From the NCBI RefSeq assembly GCF_902806695.1, contig NZ_CADCXN010000013.1:1-64000 (forward strand): DNA of 64,000 nt, given 5' to 3'. The DNA is from Candidatus Methylobacter favarea. GTDB lineage: Bacteria > Pseudomonadota > Gammaproteobacteria > Methylococcales > Methylomonadaceae. Below are positions 55,620 to 64,000 of this stretch, piece after piece. Made by a program: the position numbers and the translations under genes. Numbering within the stretch: position 1 is the first letter of the stretch; each line of letters opens with the position of its first letter. The notes below the pieces were generated by a model. That model saw only the letters and a list, made by a program, of their open reading frames with translations, did not search any database and was not told the DNA's origin.

Positions 55620-55925
55620 TTTGTCACGAACAGGCTGCGCTAGCCTTGAGCGACGCGGGCGTCACATCTCGATGGTTAAGCCGGAGCAAATGACAGACTT
55701 CGGCCGCAGCTTGGTTATTCTTACCAAGACCAACGGCCTCGGCTGTTTGATGTTAGCCCGATCGCGCCTTGCTCAGCCCCGGCCTTGGCAACCGCCCGCC
55801 TGTAAAGCGCGGCTATTGCAGGCTCTGCTGTTTTGCCGCGAAGCCATTGCCCAGAATTTACAACGCGAGCGTAACCGCCTGGAAAAAAACGGTTCAAATC
55901 GATACCATTATGAATTACTCGGCAG
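55620..55925 (+). pseudogene. IS110-family transposase fragment
   Basis: Two frames together read 'CHEQAALALSDAGVT' and 'MVKPEQMTDFGRSLVILTKT', then 'LMLARSRLAQPRPWQPP' and 'LLFCREAIAQNLQRERNRLE'. This is the IS110 DEDD-transposase N-terminal half, including the region before and after the 'KTDxxDAxxLA' motif, of which only 'KTNGLGCLMLA' remains. The transposase C-terminal half is missing. It borders a glycosyltransferase fragment on the right. Confidence 0.6.
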
Positions 55926-55944
55926 GGTTACTGGGATAACAAGG

Positions 55945-56052
55945 CGCTATTTTTTTTTCACAATCGGCAAGCCAGTGACTGGGAGTAATTAGATGAAAAG
56001 TTTTGCCAGTCCATGCCTTGCGTTTACGAGGCCAGACCCAGGCCCAGGTCCA
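55945..56052 (-). pseudogene. Fragment of a glycosyltransferase resembling the intact gene 1.3 kb away
   Basis: About 36 codons on the minus strand read 'WPRKRKAWTGKTFHLITPSH' followed by 'WLADCEKKIA'. The intact glycosyltransferase at 56385-57620 has 'RKRKNWKQPLHIVTPSRW' and 'WLADCVRQSA' at residues 171-197. The fragment is therefore a shortened relative, isolated beside the IS110 remnant, either a piece of a second glycosyltransferase gene or a duplication that was lost. Confidence 0.6.
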
Positions 56053-56059
56053 GCCCGGA

Positions 56060-56384
56060 ATACTCATCAGGTCGATTATCGTCGAAGTATCCTTAGCGAT
56101 ATCGGCAAGAGGACTGTAAGTCGTTGTGATGCTCGGCACCGCTAAATGGCCTCATCTCACGCTTCGTGCAATAAATGGACTTTCTTTATCCGACCGATTT
56201 CTTCTATCTAAATCATTTTATCGCCAAACCAATGCAAGTTTACGAGGTCAACGTCACTCTTGTTTATCCAGTCCGCAAGAAAAGTAGTTCAGAAACTTAG
56301 CAATGACAGTAACTTTGCGTAGTCCCTTTAAGCTTCATGGATTCAATCAAGGTAATTTTCAAAAAATACCCGGCAATCCCATAA
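56060..56384. other. Gap between the IS relics and the polysaccharide cluster
   Basis: About 325 bp with no gene, repeat or hairpin that I can support. Confidence 0.35.
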
Positions 56385-57620
56385 TTAGCTTCTAATTATC
56401 TTCTCATACAGCGTCAAATACTGCTCCGCAACTGTTCGGTAAGAAAACTTGAAAACAGCATCTGCCCGAGCATTTGCTCGCAGTTTTGAATGCCGGATAT
56501 CATCACTCAGAATCCACTGAATCCCCCCAGCTAAATCTTCAGTATCAAATACCTTCGCTAGCCAACCGGTTTTTTTATGAGTTACAATATCTGGCAAACC
56601 GCAGGTATCGAAGGCAATGACGGGCGTTCCACAAGCATGTGCTTCAGATGCGGTTTGTCCAAAGGCTTCTTGCCGCGAAGGCACCACCATTACATCAGCA
56701 GCGGCGTAAAGTAAGCGCAGACTGAGATCATCATGCAAATGACCTGCATAGTGAACTGGAAAGCCAAGATCAACAGAGGTTTCCGGTGCAAGCTGCCCGA
56801 ATACGACCAGTTCCAAGCCTGGCATCTGTCCCCGCAAATGGTCAAGTGCGGATTTCAGCAAATCGAATCCCTTGCGAGGGTCTTTTGCACCGCCCATTGC
56901 GCCAAAGAGCAGTAAAGGCGCAGCAGGGGGCAGATGCAGCATTTGTCTCGCTATAGTCTTATCCACAGGCTGCCAAGCATCGGTATCAATGGCGTTTGGA
57001 ATTACGCTTACGGGCCATTCACGCATCAGTGCGCTTTGCCTTACGCAGTCCGCCAGCCAACGGCTGGGGGTGACGATATGCAGAGGCTGTTTCCAATTCT
57101 TACGCTTGCGTTGCCATGTCCAACGGTTGAGGTCAAAACCACTTTCATAGTTCGGGCGATTGCTGGGGAGATAACCTTCACGCCAGCGAAAATCCTCAGT
57201 ATAGTGCTCCGCCCCGCAAAAGGCCCACATATCGTGTAAAGTCCATACTAGAGGCTTTTTCAGTTCGCCGACATCTGAAATTGATAGCATTTCGCCAGTG
57301 ATCCAGTGGATGTGCAACAGGTCTGCGTTTAAAGCATTGAGACGGGCGGGCCAGCGCGAAGAGAAGATCGCCGGCGAATGCAGGACAGGGTTGCCGGTGT
57401 GTAGCATTTTATTCAGCAACCCCCCCAAAGGCCTGCGGACATTGACTACTACCTTTTCCCACTTGGTTGTGGGCCCTCGCACCGTCCAGTCCCCTGCAGC
57501 GGCGCTATTGACCATCATAGTTGAATCGACATCATGCCGTCTTAAGGCGTGGTGAATACGGTAGGTTGCGCGGGCGGCACCGCCGTCAATATCTGAATGA
57601 TTGATCAGAGCGACTTTCAC
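56385..57620 (-). CDS. Glycosyltransferase, GT4-type (group 1)
   Basis: A 411-residue GT-B fold enzyme. The N-terminal 'LINHSDIDGGAARATYRIHH' is the acceptor-side glycine-rich turn, and the C-terminal 'VVPSRQEAFGQTASEAHACG' has the conserved Glu-x7-Glu of retaining family-4 transferases. 'LLLFGAMGGAKDPRKGFDLL' is the nucleotide-sugar-binding region. The donor and acceptor sugars are unknown. It starts with GTG and overlaps the upstream methyltransferase by 4 bp (GTGA). Last intact gene of the minus-strand cluster. Confidence 0.88.
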   Translation of the reverse strand: MKVALINHSDIDGGAARATYRIHHALRRHDVDSTMMVNSAAAGDWTVRGPTTKWEKVVVNVRRPLGGLLNKMLHTGNPVLHSPAIFSSRWPARLNALNADLLHIHWITGEMLSISDVGELKKPLVWTLHDMWAFCGAEHYTEDFRWREGYLPSNRPNYESGFDLNRWTWQRKRKNWKQPLHIVTPSRWLADCVRQSALMREWPVSVIPNAIDTDAWQPVDKTIARQMLHLPPAAPLLLFGAMGGAKDPRKGFDLLKSALDHLRGQMPGLELVVFGQLAPETSVDLGFPVHYAGHLHDDLSLRLLYAAADVMVVPSRQEAFGQTASEAHACGTPVIAFDTCGLPDIVTHKKTGWLAKVFDTEDLAGGIQWILSDDIRHSKLRANARADAVFKFSYRTVAEQYLTLYEKIIRS

Positions 57621-58513
57621 GAACGCAATACCAAGGATTTGATTCGAGAGAGAGACATATGCACCTGATTGAAAGGCTGTCCAAACAGACGTGAAACGGT
57701 TTCCGCACGACGTGCTCTGGCAAGGTTAAGGCGACCGACACGTTTAAAAACCAGTGCATGTGAGGCACCCTCCACAGTGCCTAGATATCGAAGGCCAAGC
57801 GACTCCATTACCCAAGGGAAAGTGTGCCTAAAGTGGTAGGTTGATGGCAAATGGCACTGTATGACGGGATAAAAACAATTGGCGAAAATCAATCGACCCT
57901 CTTCAGTCACTGCATTGGCAATTTGATAGGCGAGGAAGAGAGGATCTTCGAGGTGTTCAAGCACATCCTGAGCTATTATTGCGTCATAGCCGCTTGCAGA
58001 CAGATCCGAAACAAAACGAATGCGTGGCTCGTTTCTAAGCCGTTCTAATCCGACACGTGAGGGATAAGGCTCAACGATGGAAACAACCGCATCAGGAATA
58101 GCATGGCACATCGCCCGCGCTAATTCACCAAATCCGCCCCCATAATCAGCAATCGATTTCACTCCAAGCAATTTAAGATGATTCGAAATAGCAATCCGAT
58201 GCGAAAAAGAAACAGGATCGAGAGCGGTGAAAATACCATTCATCAGCCAGACAGGATGGCCGTAATAATCACCAATATTTTGAGAAGCGAAAGGCCGTCT
58301 ATTATCCAGGTTAAGCTCATGCCAAACCCGATCCATCTCCTCCCATACCCACTCTACCGTGGGTAACTCTTGTGGAAGTCCTTTCAAATAGTCAGTCTCA
58401 GCCTGAGAAAGCCATGTACTGGGCACGCTATAGCCCCAGATTAAAATATTATCCATTATCCCCCCAAAATGACTCCTATTATGACACAGCGGGCACCGTT
58501 CAGCTCTCTGCAA
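57617..58513 (-). CDS. SAM-dependent methyltransferase of the polysaccharide cluster
   Basis: 298 residues from a TTG at 58513 (an ATG at 58456 would remove 19 and the 'CPLCH' pair). The class I SAM motif is 'IADYGGGFGELARAMCHAIP' and the post-I 'DAIIAQDVLEHLEDPLFLAY' follows, typical of small-molecule or sugar methyltransferases. It probably caps or decorates a glycan. Overlaps the GT4-type gene by 4 bp. Confidence 0.8.
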   Translation of the reverse strand: MQRAERCPLCHNRSHFGGIMDNILIWGYSVPSTWLSQAETDYLKGLPQELPTVEWVWEEMDRVWHELNLDNRRPFASQNIGDYYGHPVWLMNGIFTALDPVSFSHRIAISNHLKLLGVKSIADYGGGFGELARAMCHAIPDAVVSIVEPYPSRVGLERLRNEPRIRFVSDLSASGYDAIIAQDVLEHLEDPLFLAYQIANAVTEEGRLIFANCFYPVIQCHLPSTYHFRHTFPWVMESLGLRYLGTVEGASHALVFKRVGRLNLARARRAETVSRLFGQPFNQVHMSLSRIKSLVLRS

Positions 58514-58632
58514 TAGGTATTAACTAACATGATTTGAATTGATGCCCATGCCGTCTTAGTGTATAAGGAAAGTAATAAACAGTCCCGGCCCCAGCGCTAA
58601 GATTAGGAGTGATTTATGACTCCTTCCTATTT

Positions 58633-59481
58633 TCATTTCCGCAAGTTTAACCACTTTTTTACGGATCGCATTGTTGACCGCACTCGTCCGGTGGCAATGA
58701 GGGTAAAAATCTCTCTTACTTTTGGTTTGACTTGAGGATAACCATGCATTGAAATGATCAGCGATGACTTTTCAAAACGCGTAAGAGGTTGAAGTTTTTT
58801 GGTAAGATTTTCTTTTGCCAAGCGAATTTTTTTTTCATTTCCTGTAGTTATCCTGGCATTGCCGTGTATTTCATCAAGCACACAACTTGTGCGGCCGATA
58901 TTAACAAAATCACCAAATATCCTGGCCATCCTAATCCACAAATCCCAATCCTGCCAAGCCGGCATTGCCTTATCAAAAAGACCGGCTTCTATATAATGGC
59001 TTCTTGGAGCAAAAACCAAACTGCCGACCAGATTTGTCTTCCTTAAATTCTGATAAGTAACGACCTGCTTTTGATGGCGGATAACTCGCCCATTAGCCGT
59101 AATAATCTGCACAGAATCAAATAATCCTGCCACGGATTCTGAGGTTTCCCATCGTTTTACAAATTGATCAATCCTGTCCGGGGCGAAATAATCATCATCG
59201 TCGAGTCCTGTCACAAAATTACCGGTGCTTGCTAAGATAGCAGCGTTTCTTGCAGCGCATGCTCCCTGACTTTCTTCGTTTCGTATTATAACCGTCCCGC
59301 TAGTTTGATTTTGCTGTTGTAGGTAACTCCACGTTTCATCTGTTGAGCCATCATCAACGACAATAATTTCGATATTTTTATATGTCTGAGCTTTAACAGA
59401 GTTAATCGCTCTGGCTAGTAATTCTAATCGGTTTTTTGTGGGTATAAAAACGGAAACTAAAGGTTCGTTATGACTTTTCAC
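58633..59481 (-). CDS. Glycosyltransferase, GT2-type
   Basis: A 282-residue GT-A enzyme. 'VSVFIPTKNRLELLARAINS' at the N-terminus and 'GNFVTGLDDDDYFAPDRIDQ' with the Asp-x-Asp metal motif (about residue 94) are diagnostic. The predicted catalytic base lies in 'AWQDWDLWIRMARIFGD'. Start GTG. About 120 bp separate it from the downstream methyltransferase. The donor is unknown. Confidence 0.9.
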   Translation of the reverse strand: MKSHNEPLVSVFIPTKNRLELLARAINSVKAQTYKNIEIIVVDDGSTDETWSYLQQQNQTSGTVIIRNEESQGACAARNAAILASTGNFVTGLDDDDYFAPDRIDQFVKRWETSESVAGLFDSVQIITANGRVIRHQKQVVTYQNLRKTNLVGSLVFAPRSHYIEAGLFDKAMPAWQDWDLWIRMARIFGDFVNIGRTSCVLDEIHGNARITTGNEKKIRLAKENLTKKLQPLTRFEKSSLIISMHGYPQVKPKVREIFTLIATGRVRSTMRSVKKWLNLRK

Positions 59482-60098
59482 TTACAGATATTCCACATTA
59501 GCTTGTTTGTTAATTCAGTGATGGATGGGCAATGCTTATCTGCCAACCTTTTATTCTAATCCAATGCCAACATGCTGTAGAAATAATCAATATTCGGCAA
59601 GTGCATAACCAGCAAATATTTGACGAACTAGAGTTTTCAATGACCTCCAGCTCTTATTTCAAGTACATGGTGCGCTGCATTGGTCTGCCGTTACAATTTG
59701 CTATGGCTTAGGCATTGCCGCCGCCAATCCATTGGTCAACAGCGCCGCTCAAACTTATTGAGCGCCCTTCTCCTGTGGAGTATGGGCGCGGCATGGAAAA
59801 GCCAACCACTTGCCCAACAAGTTAGGGTTAATTCGGCCTGCAAACGTGAGCCTTATTCGCTACTGTTTTTCACGCGTTTGTTCCAGAGATAGTCAGCATA
59901 TAGAATAAAGCCTAATCAAATCTGGCAATCAGTTACTACTATCAAGCCTTGTATTGAAGGGTTCCTGGGTTCCTGATTTTGTCAGGATAGGTCAGAGTCA
60001 GACTCGATATTCCATGGCGCAGCGATTAGGCGCTACGGGCAGACCATCAAGCCGCCCGTAATGAGGTGCAATATCCTTACCCCAGAAGTAGACCGGCA
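59482..60098. other. Gap inside the polysaccharide cluster
   Basis: About 620 bp, carrying the probable IS4-type remnant described separately and otherwise no gene. The remainder shows no hairpin or promoter I can support. Confidence 0.4.
59690..59892 (+). pseudogene. Probable C-terminal scrap of an IS4-type transposase
   Basis: A plus-strand frame reads 'LRHCRRQSIGQQRRSNLLSA' then 'LLLWSMGAAWKSQPLAQQVR' and 'ACKREPYSLLFFTRLF'. The order (Leu-Arg-His, a helix rich in Arg and Leu, a Trp, then 'xxxSLLFFxRLF') resembles the end of IS4-family transposases. The catalytic parts are absent. The similarity rests on pattern memory, so confidence is moderate. Confidence 0.4.
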
Positions 60099-61574
60099 CT
60101 ATTTAACAAACGAATTTTTAGAAGTATTTGTATCTGGCCTGCGCTTTACTATTAATTCCATCATCGCCCTGAGCCATTCACGATTTGCACTGTAGCTAAG
60201 CGCCAAATATAGCGGTACGGATACGACTCCTCCCAGTATTAAACGAATAGGAGCGCCATTGAATTGTAAAGCGATCAAATAGGCTGGCAATAGGCTTAAC
60301 AGCGCCAACACCAGCGGCCGCAATGTGGCAACAGAGAAATTAAAAAGACTTAGCCTGCAAAGTGGCCGAACCAGAAAAAACCATCCAGGCACGAATAAAA
60401 ATATATACAAACCCAGGAGAGCCCAGGTCAGGCCCGCTGCTCCATATTTGGAACCGAACCACATCACTGGAGGAAGAATTAATAGCATTGTCAAATTCCA
60501 CTTCAACGATAAATCGGCGCGCCCCATACCGAATAATAGGCTGCCGACCGGGTTCATCGTTGATCGGAAGAAACCCCAAGCCGCCAAGACGCGCAACAAA
60601 GGTGCTGAAGATTGCCATCCATCCCCAAGCATGATCATGACAATTTCTGGGGCAAAGACAGCGATGCCCACATAAAGCGGTGCGTTAGTAGAAGCTGTCA
60701 TGTTCATTGTCTTGAGGTAGATAGACCCGACACGCACTACATCATTCTGTACCTGGGCGATGAGTGGGAAGCCGACTCGAGTGATAATTGGATTGACCAT
60801 GAACTGAAGCTGCAAAACGAGATTGCGTGGCACGCTATAAAGTCCAAGTTGCGAGGCGCCTAGCAAGCGGCCGCCCAACAGCAGGTCTACCGTCATGTTA
60901 ATCTGGTTGACTATGTTGTTAGCCACCATCGCGCCGCCAAATTTTAAATAAGGCCGCACATCCTTCATACGCAAGCGCCACATCGGCCGCCAGCCCCGGG
61001 CCATAAACATCCAGGCAAATGCAGTACTGAAAAATGCTGAAACAATTCCGCCGAGCACCAGCGAATACACACCCCATCCCGAAAAGGCTGCTGACAGCGA
61101 CGCAATAAAACCTAAAATTGCCACTGCAATTTCCAACAACATAATCGGGCGAAAATCCAGTTCTTTCTCAGCGGCCAACCGCACTTGCACGCCCAGCGTT
61201 CCGAGTATGAAAGTGGACGCGCTTAGCATCATCAATGGGCTCAGACGTTTATCGCCAAAGAACCACGCTAGCAGAGGACTGGCTGCGATGACTAGAAGGG
61301 TCAATCCGACGCTTAAAACAACATTCAGCCAAAAAAGGCTCGAGCGTTGTTCCAAAGTTACATCCCGGCGCTGCATAAAAGCGCTGTTGAGGCCAAGGTC
61401 AGCGAATAGAGCCGTAAAACTCAGCACTACACCTACCATCGCCATCAGGCCATAATCTTCGGGCGACAGTAATCGAGCAAGTACAGTCACTTGAACAACT
61501 TGCAAGGCTGCACGCACTATTGCCGCGATTGTCGTCCAGCGCACGGCAGAAAAGGATTTAGATTTGAGTGTCAC
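60099..61574 (-). CDS. Polysaccharide flippase, Wzx-type (MOP superfamily)
   Basis: A 491-residue membrane protein with about twelve to fourteen hydrophobic helices. The N-terminal 'TVLARLLSPEDYGLMAMVGV' and 'LFADLGLNSAFMQRRDVTLE' are the standard WzxC/flippase opening. It should move undecaprenol-linked repeat units across the inner membrane. The start is GTG with a 4-bp overlap (GTGA) to the upstream methyltransferase. Confidence 0.92.
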   Translation of the reverse strand: MTLKSKSFSAVRWTTIAAIVRAALQVVQVTVLARLLSPEDYGLMAMVGVVLSFTALFADLGLNSAFMQRRDVTLEQRSSLFWLNVVLSVGLTLLVIAASPLLAWFFGDKRLSPLMMLSASTFILGTLGVQVRLAAEKELDFRPIMLLEIAVAILGFIASLSAAFSGWGVYSLVLGGIVSAFFSTAFAWMFMARGWRPMWRLRMKDVRPYLKFGGAMVANNIVNQINMTVDLLLGGRLLGASQLGLYSVPRNLVLQLQFMVNPIITRVGFPLIAQVQNDVVRVGSIYLKTMNMTASTNAPLYVGIAVFAPEIVMIMLGDGWQSSAPLLRVLAAWGFFRSTMNPVGSLLFGMGRADLSLKWNLTMLLILPPVMWFGSKYGAAGLTWALLGLYIFLFVPGWFFLVRPLCRLSLFNFSVATLRPLVLALLSLLPAYLIALQFNGAPIRLILGGVVSVPLYLALSYSANREWLRAMMELIVKRRPDTNTSKNSFVK

Positions 61575-62230
61575 GGTTTCTTTGCAACCACGACATACCC
61601 AGCGGTCTCATTTTCTGCTTTCCAATGTTTCGAAAGCAATGGATTAATCTGTTGATTTATCCACCAGAATGGGATGAGAATACCCCTGACAAACCCTCTG
61701 ATAAGAGGTAATGTTTGATAGTTCAGTTTAAGAAACCCCATCTCCCAGAACCCCGTTGTTTCCTCGACGTAAATATCGATAAACCCGGCTTTTTTTAACA
61801 TGTAATCCAGGCCGTGGCGGGTATATCGATAATAATCCCAAGGAGCTTCATGAACCCACCACTGAAAAGGCACTGATAAAAGAACATTACCTTGTCTTTT
61901 CAATATCCTGTTTGACTCGTTCAACATTGTTTGCGGTTCGCTCAAGTGCTCAAGAACCTCGAACGAGACAACTGTATCGGCAACGTCAGAATCTATTGGC
62001 AATTTATTATTAAGGTCCGGGACGACATCGCAGTTTTGTCCATGAATACAATTTGACCAATCGACCCCGAAGTATTCCCTAGCTTGTTTCATTATGTCCT
62101 GTTCGTAAGGACGGACTCCGCATCCGAGATCGTATACACGCCCTCTCAACAGAGATAAATCTTTTTTAACGCGATCATTTACAACCTTTTTAATCAGCCA
62201 GTTATGCGCGAACTTGTCTTCAACATGCAT
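61571..62230 (-). CDS. Class I SAM-dependent methyltransferase
   Basis: 219 residues. SAM motif 'GRVYDLGCGVRPYEQDIMKQ' and the later 'DTVVSFEVLEHLSEPQTMLN' are clear; a hydrophobic C-terminal region with 'WWVHEAPWDYYRYTRHGLDY' is often seen in methyltransferases of polysaccharide loci. It overlaps both neighbours (11 bp with GT4, 4 bp with the flippase), so the three are one coupled unit. Confidence 0.88.
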   Translation of the reverse strand: MHVEDKFAHNWLIKKVVNDRVKKDLSLLRGRVYDLGCGVRPYEQDIMKQAREYFGVDWSNCIHGQNCDVVPDLNNKLPIDSDVADTVVSFEVLEHLSEPQTMLNESNRILKRQGNVLLSVPFQWWVHEAPWDYYRYTRHGLDYMLKKAGFIDIYVEETTGFWEMGFLKLNYQTLPLIRGFVRGILIPFWWINQQINPLLSKHWKAENETAGYVVVAKKP

Positions 62231-63389
62231 TTTTAAAATAAATCTCTTCTAATTTATGTGTGCATTTAAGAATGTCCATCTTATCTAGGATGTGTCGCCG
62301 GGCAGCTTGTCCGAATTTATTAGCAAGGTTGTCATCGATAAGCAACCTTGCTAGCGCCTCTTGTATGGCACCGACATCTTTCTCTTTGTGGGCATACCCG
62401 GTTACCCCATTTACAATTCCCTCTGTCGAGCCGCCAAGTGCAGAGGTAATAACCGGAACACCTGATGCCTGCGCCTCAAGGATTACAATCCCTAACCCCT
62501 CGGCATCTCCATTTACCGATGTAATGCTCGGCAGACAGAATACGCGGGCTTCGCCCAGTCTTTCACGCACTTGTTCGCTTGTTTGCGCACCAAGAAATCT
62601 GGCACGAACACCATTATTGTCAGCATATTCTTTCAACTCATTTTCGAGCGGTCCCGATCCGATAATTATTAAGTCATACTCCGGGAATTGATCCTGAATA
62701 CCCAGAAATGCTTCAAGGAGGTACTGACAGCCTTTTTTCTCAACCAAGCGGCCCACGTATAGAACCTCTCTGCGTCTGGCGAGTGGCTTGGGCCCTGGAA
62801 AAAATGTTTGAGTATCGACACCAATATAACTGACGTCAATTTTGTCAGCTGGAATACCGTATTCAACCGCGCGATTCTTAATGGCTTGTGAAACAGCTAT
62901 GAAATGGACATTTCTTTCCTTGGCAATGCTTAAGAGGCATGACGGATATCTCTTCATCCAGTATCCTCCATTTCCACTCTCCCACCATTGTCTGTAAATA
63001 TTAATATCAAACCCATGCAAAGTCACGAGCATGGGAAGACTTAATGCCTTTGCCAAGGGCCACGCATGCTCAACCTCTGTGCCAAAATGCGCATGAACCA
63101 ATTGTGCCTTTTCTTTTTTTAATAACTCAACGTCAGATTTTAATGACCATTGCATTAATAACCGAATCCGTCTCATCTTTCCAGAGAACCAGGAGTAGTT
63201 ATTATCAAGCAAACGGATATCTAAACCCGTTAAATCCAATCCATTTTCAACTAGATCCTTTCCTACCAGGATAGGTTTCCACCCAGACAAATTTATACAT
63301 TGTTCCTTGATAAAGGTTTCCGATAGCGGAAGCAGGCTTGATTTTAAAACCAATACCTTGGGCTTTGACTTGGCTGATGGCTCATCCAT
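62220..63389 (-). CDS. Glycosyltransferase, GT4-type (WcaL/colanic-acid-like)
   Basis: About 389 residues from the ATG at 63389; the frame is open six codons further to a TTG. Family-4 motifs: 'VLYVGRLVEKKGCQYLLEAF' (about residues 210-229) and 'GLGIVILEAQASGVPVITSA' with Glu-x7-Glu. The N-terminal 'SSLLPLSETFIKEQ' is typical of glycosyltransferases such as WcaL that add a terminal or side-chain sugar. First clear gene of the visible cluster; the promoter must be further right or within the gap to 63516. Confidence 0.9.
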   Translation of the reverse strand: MDEPSAKSKPKVLVLKSSLLPLSETFIKEQCINLSGWKPILVGKDLVENGLDLTGLDIRLLDNNYSWFSGKMRRIRLLMQWSLKSDVELLKKEKAQLVHAHFGTEVEHAWPLAKALSLPMLVTLHGFDINIYRQWWESGNGGYWMKRYPSCLLSIAKERNVHFIAVSQAIKNRAVEYGIPADKIDVSYIGVDTQTFFPGPKPLARRREVLYVGRLVEKKGCQYLLEAFLGIQDQFPEYDLIIIGSGPLENELKEYADNNGVRARFLGAQTSEQVRERLGEARVFCLPSITSVNGDAEGLGIVILEAQASGVPVITSALGGSTEGIVNGVTGYAHKEKDVGAIQEALARLLIDDNLANKFGQAARRHILDKMDILKCTHKLEEIYFKNAC

Positions 63390-63515
63390 TAGATATTTCT
63401 CATGCAATCAATATAAAGGAAAAAAGATCAAACCCGTTCTTTTAAAGACGCTGGGATGCTGGTATAAAGCTGCATGCTACAGTTATACCGCAGGTCATAA
63501 TCTCATACATTTTCG

Positions 63516-63905
63516 TTACTGCCACTGTGCGCTAACGCCGAATGAATAACTTGTTGGCTTAGCCAGAGACTGGCGGTCGAGCATCCTGTTTACTGCTCCA
63601 AGGATGGATATTGCGAAAAAAATTGCTGCCAGGGTGACAGAGACTATTAGGCTTCGTTCGCGGCAAAACGTGTTTAACGCTCTGCCTTCAAAACCGGTGC
63701 CGGACACGACTGATTCAAAACGCTGTGCCCGGGTGGAGTATATAGGCCATTGATGATTTATAGGTTTTGTCGCCGGGGTTGATCTTGATAATTTAAGCCC
63801 GCCTCTCAGAGTAAACACAGAGAGATTCAACTCATCGGCAATCAGTGACTGCTTGAGTGCACCTTTGCAGGATATGGGCAAGAGCTTGTTCTTTAAATTC
63901 TTCAT
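63516..63905 (-). CDS. Uncharacterised protein with one transmembrane helix, start and integrity uncertain
   Basis: A 129-residue frame with a hydrophobic helix near residues 85-105 ('SLIVSVTLAAIFFAISILGA'). The first 20 or so codons overlap an alternative ATG frame beginning 14 bp upstream (63919) whose text, 'MQSPYEEFKEQALAHI', has more coding-like composition but stops within 30 codons. A small frameshift could join the two frames. I recognise no family; it may be an inner-membrane accessory of the polysaccharide locus. It lies 126 bp upstream of the GT4 gene. Confidence 0.4.
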   Translation of the reverse strand: MKNLKNKLLPISCKGALKQSLIADELNLSVFTLRGGLKLSRSTPATKPINHQWPIYSTRAQRFESVVSGTGFEGRALNTFCRERSLIVSVTLAAIFFAISILGAVNRMLDRQSLAKPTSYSFGVSAQWQ

Positions 63906-64000
63906 AAGGGCTTTGCATTTTTTTAATCTCTACAAAATCTTAGCGGGGGTAACCAGCCTGGGCCTGATATAGAGGAGTAAAGATAAAGTGTTTAGATGTC
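63906..64000. other. Right edge of the window
   Basis: 95 bp with the possible upstream start discussed for the preceding gene. No complete gene; the edge cuts whatever lies beyond. Confidence 0.4.

Noticed and set aside
1-64000. CRISPR arrays, rRNA or tRNA genes
   Set aside because: I looked for regularly spaced direct repeats and for tRNA cloverleaf or rRNA-like stretches and saw none; a tRNA-finding program was not available.

Overview
The window looks like chromosome from a gammaproteobacterium, most plausibly a Methylococcales-type (type I methanotroph-like) organism. Support for Gammaproteobacteria comes from the nlpD-rpoS pair, the dksA-gluQ pair, cmoA, mepA, a YoaA-type DinG helicase, the scpA-scpB-rluB string and ParC/ParE. 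A PEP-CTERM/exosortase-associated N-acyltransferase, an HME-class metal RND operon with a DUF3240 protein, nspC and NnrS fit an environmental, biofilm-forming aerobe. No methane monooxygenase gene lies in the window, so the methanotroph assignment is inference. I saw no rRNA, tRNA or CRISPR array.

Layout. 0-5 kb: start of a hot-dog-fold gene, a cNMP-binding protein next to the exosortase-type acyltransferase, then two peptidoglycan enzymes (MepA, MltB) and CmoA. 5.2-11.5 kb: a tightly coupled metal-efflux operon (small exported protein, TolC-like, adaptor, RND pump, DUF3240). 11.5-15.6 kb: a gene-poor decay zone holding only glutaredoxin 3 as an intact gene, plus eroded genes for Asn/Thr-rich exported proteins and an IS3-family relic with recognisable ends. 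15.5-29.6 kb: housekeeping and stress genes (acs, dksA-gluQ, an aminotransferase with a rhodanese, a ceramidase-like membrane protein, moeA-mobB, nlpD-rpoS, a nitrilase-superfamily amidohydrolase, a GNAT, VanZ, DUF455, NnrS). 29.8-39.8 kb: a GH17-type membrane glucan enzyme, ispG, dinG-type helicase, tsaB, a YciO-type protein, an M50 protease, and scpA-scpB-rluB. 39.8-46.8 kb: a degenerate EAL protein, an L,D-transpeptidase, two uncharacterised genes, and acyl-CoA thioesterase-parC.

46.8-49.4 kb is a small accessory island between parE and the thioesterase-parC pair. It holds a hairpin/inverted-repeat block, a broken Phd/VapC-type toxin-antitoxin pair, and an AT-rich two-part reading frame that is one gene interrupted by a single TAA. 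49.4-54.1 kb carries parE, nspC and a quinone-oxidoreductase-type enzyme. 54.1-56.1 kb is a scrapyard of an IS630-family element with TA-flanked ends, an IS110 fragment and a fragment of a glycosyltransferase. 56.4-64 kb is a minus-strand polysaccharide cluster (two GT4-type and one GT2-type glycosyltransferases, two methyltransferases, a Wzx-type flippase), divided by a probable IS4-type relic and entering from beyond the right edge.

How it works together: the intact parts serve cell-wall remodelling, stress response (RpoS, DksA), metal export, chromosome segregation and decatenation, and surface polysaccharide. The acyltransferase at the left may belong to the same exosortase/exopolysaccharide physiology. 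The decay zones show recurrent IS activity and loss of an exported-protein cluster. I found no clear new multi-gene defence system. The least-explained items are the nonsense-split AT-rich gene, the cNMP-binding/acyltransferase pair, the orphan terminator near 40.8 kb, and the exported protein that leads the RND operon.
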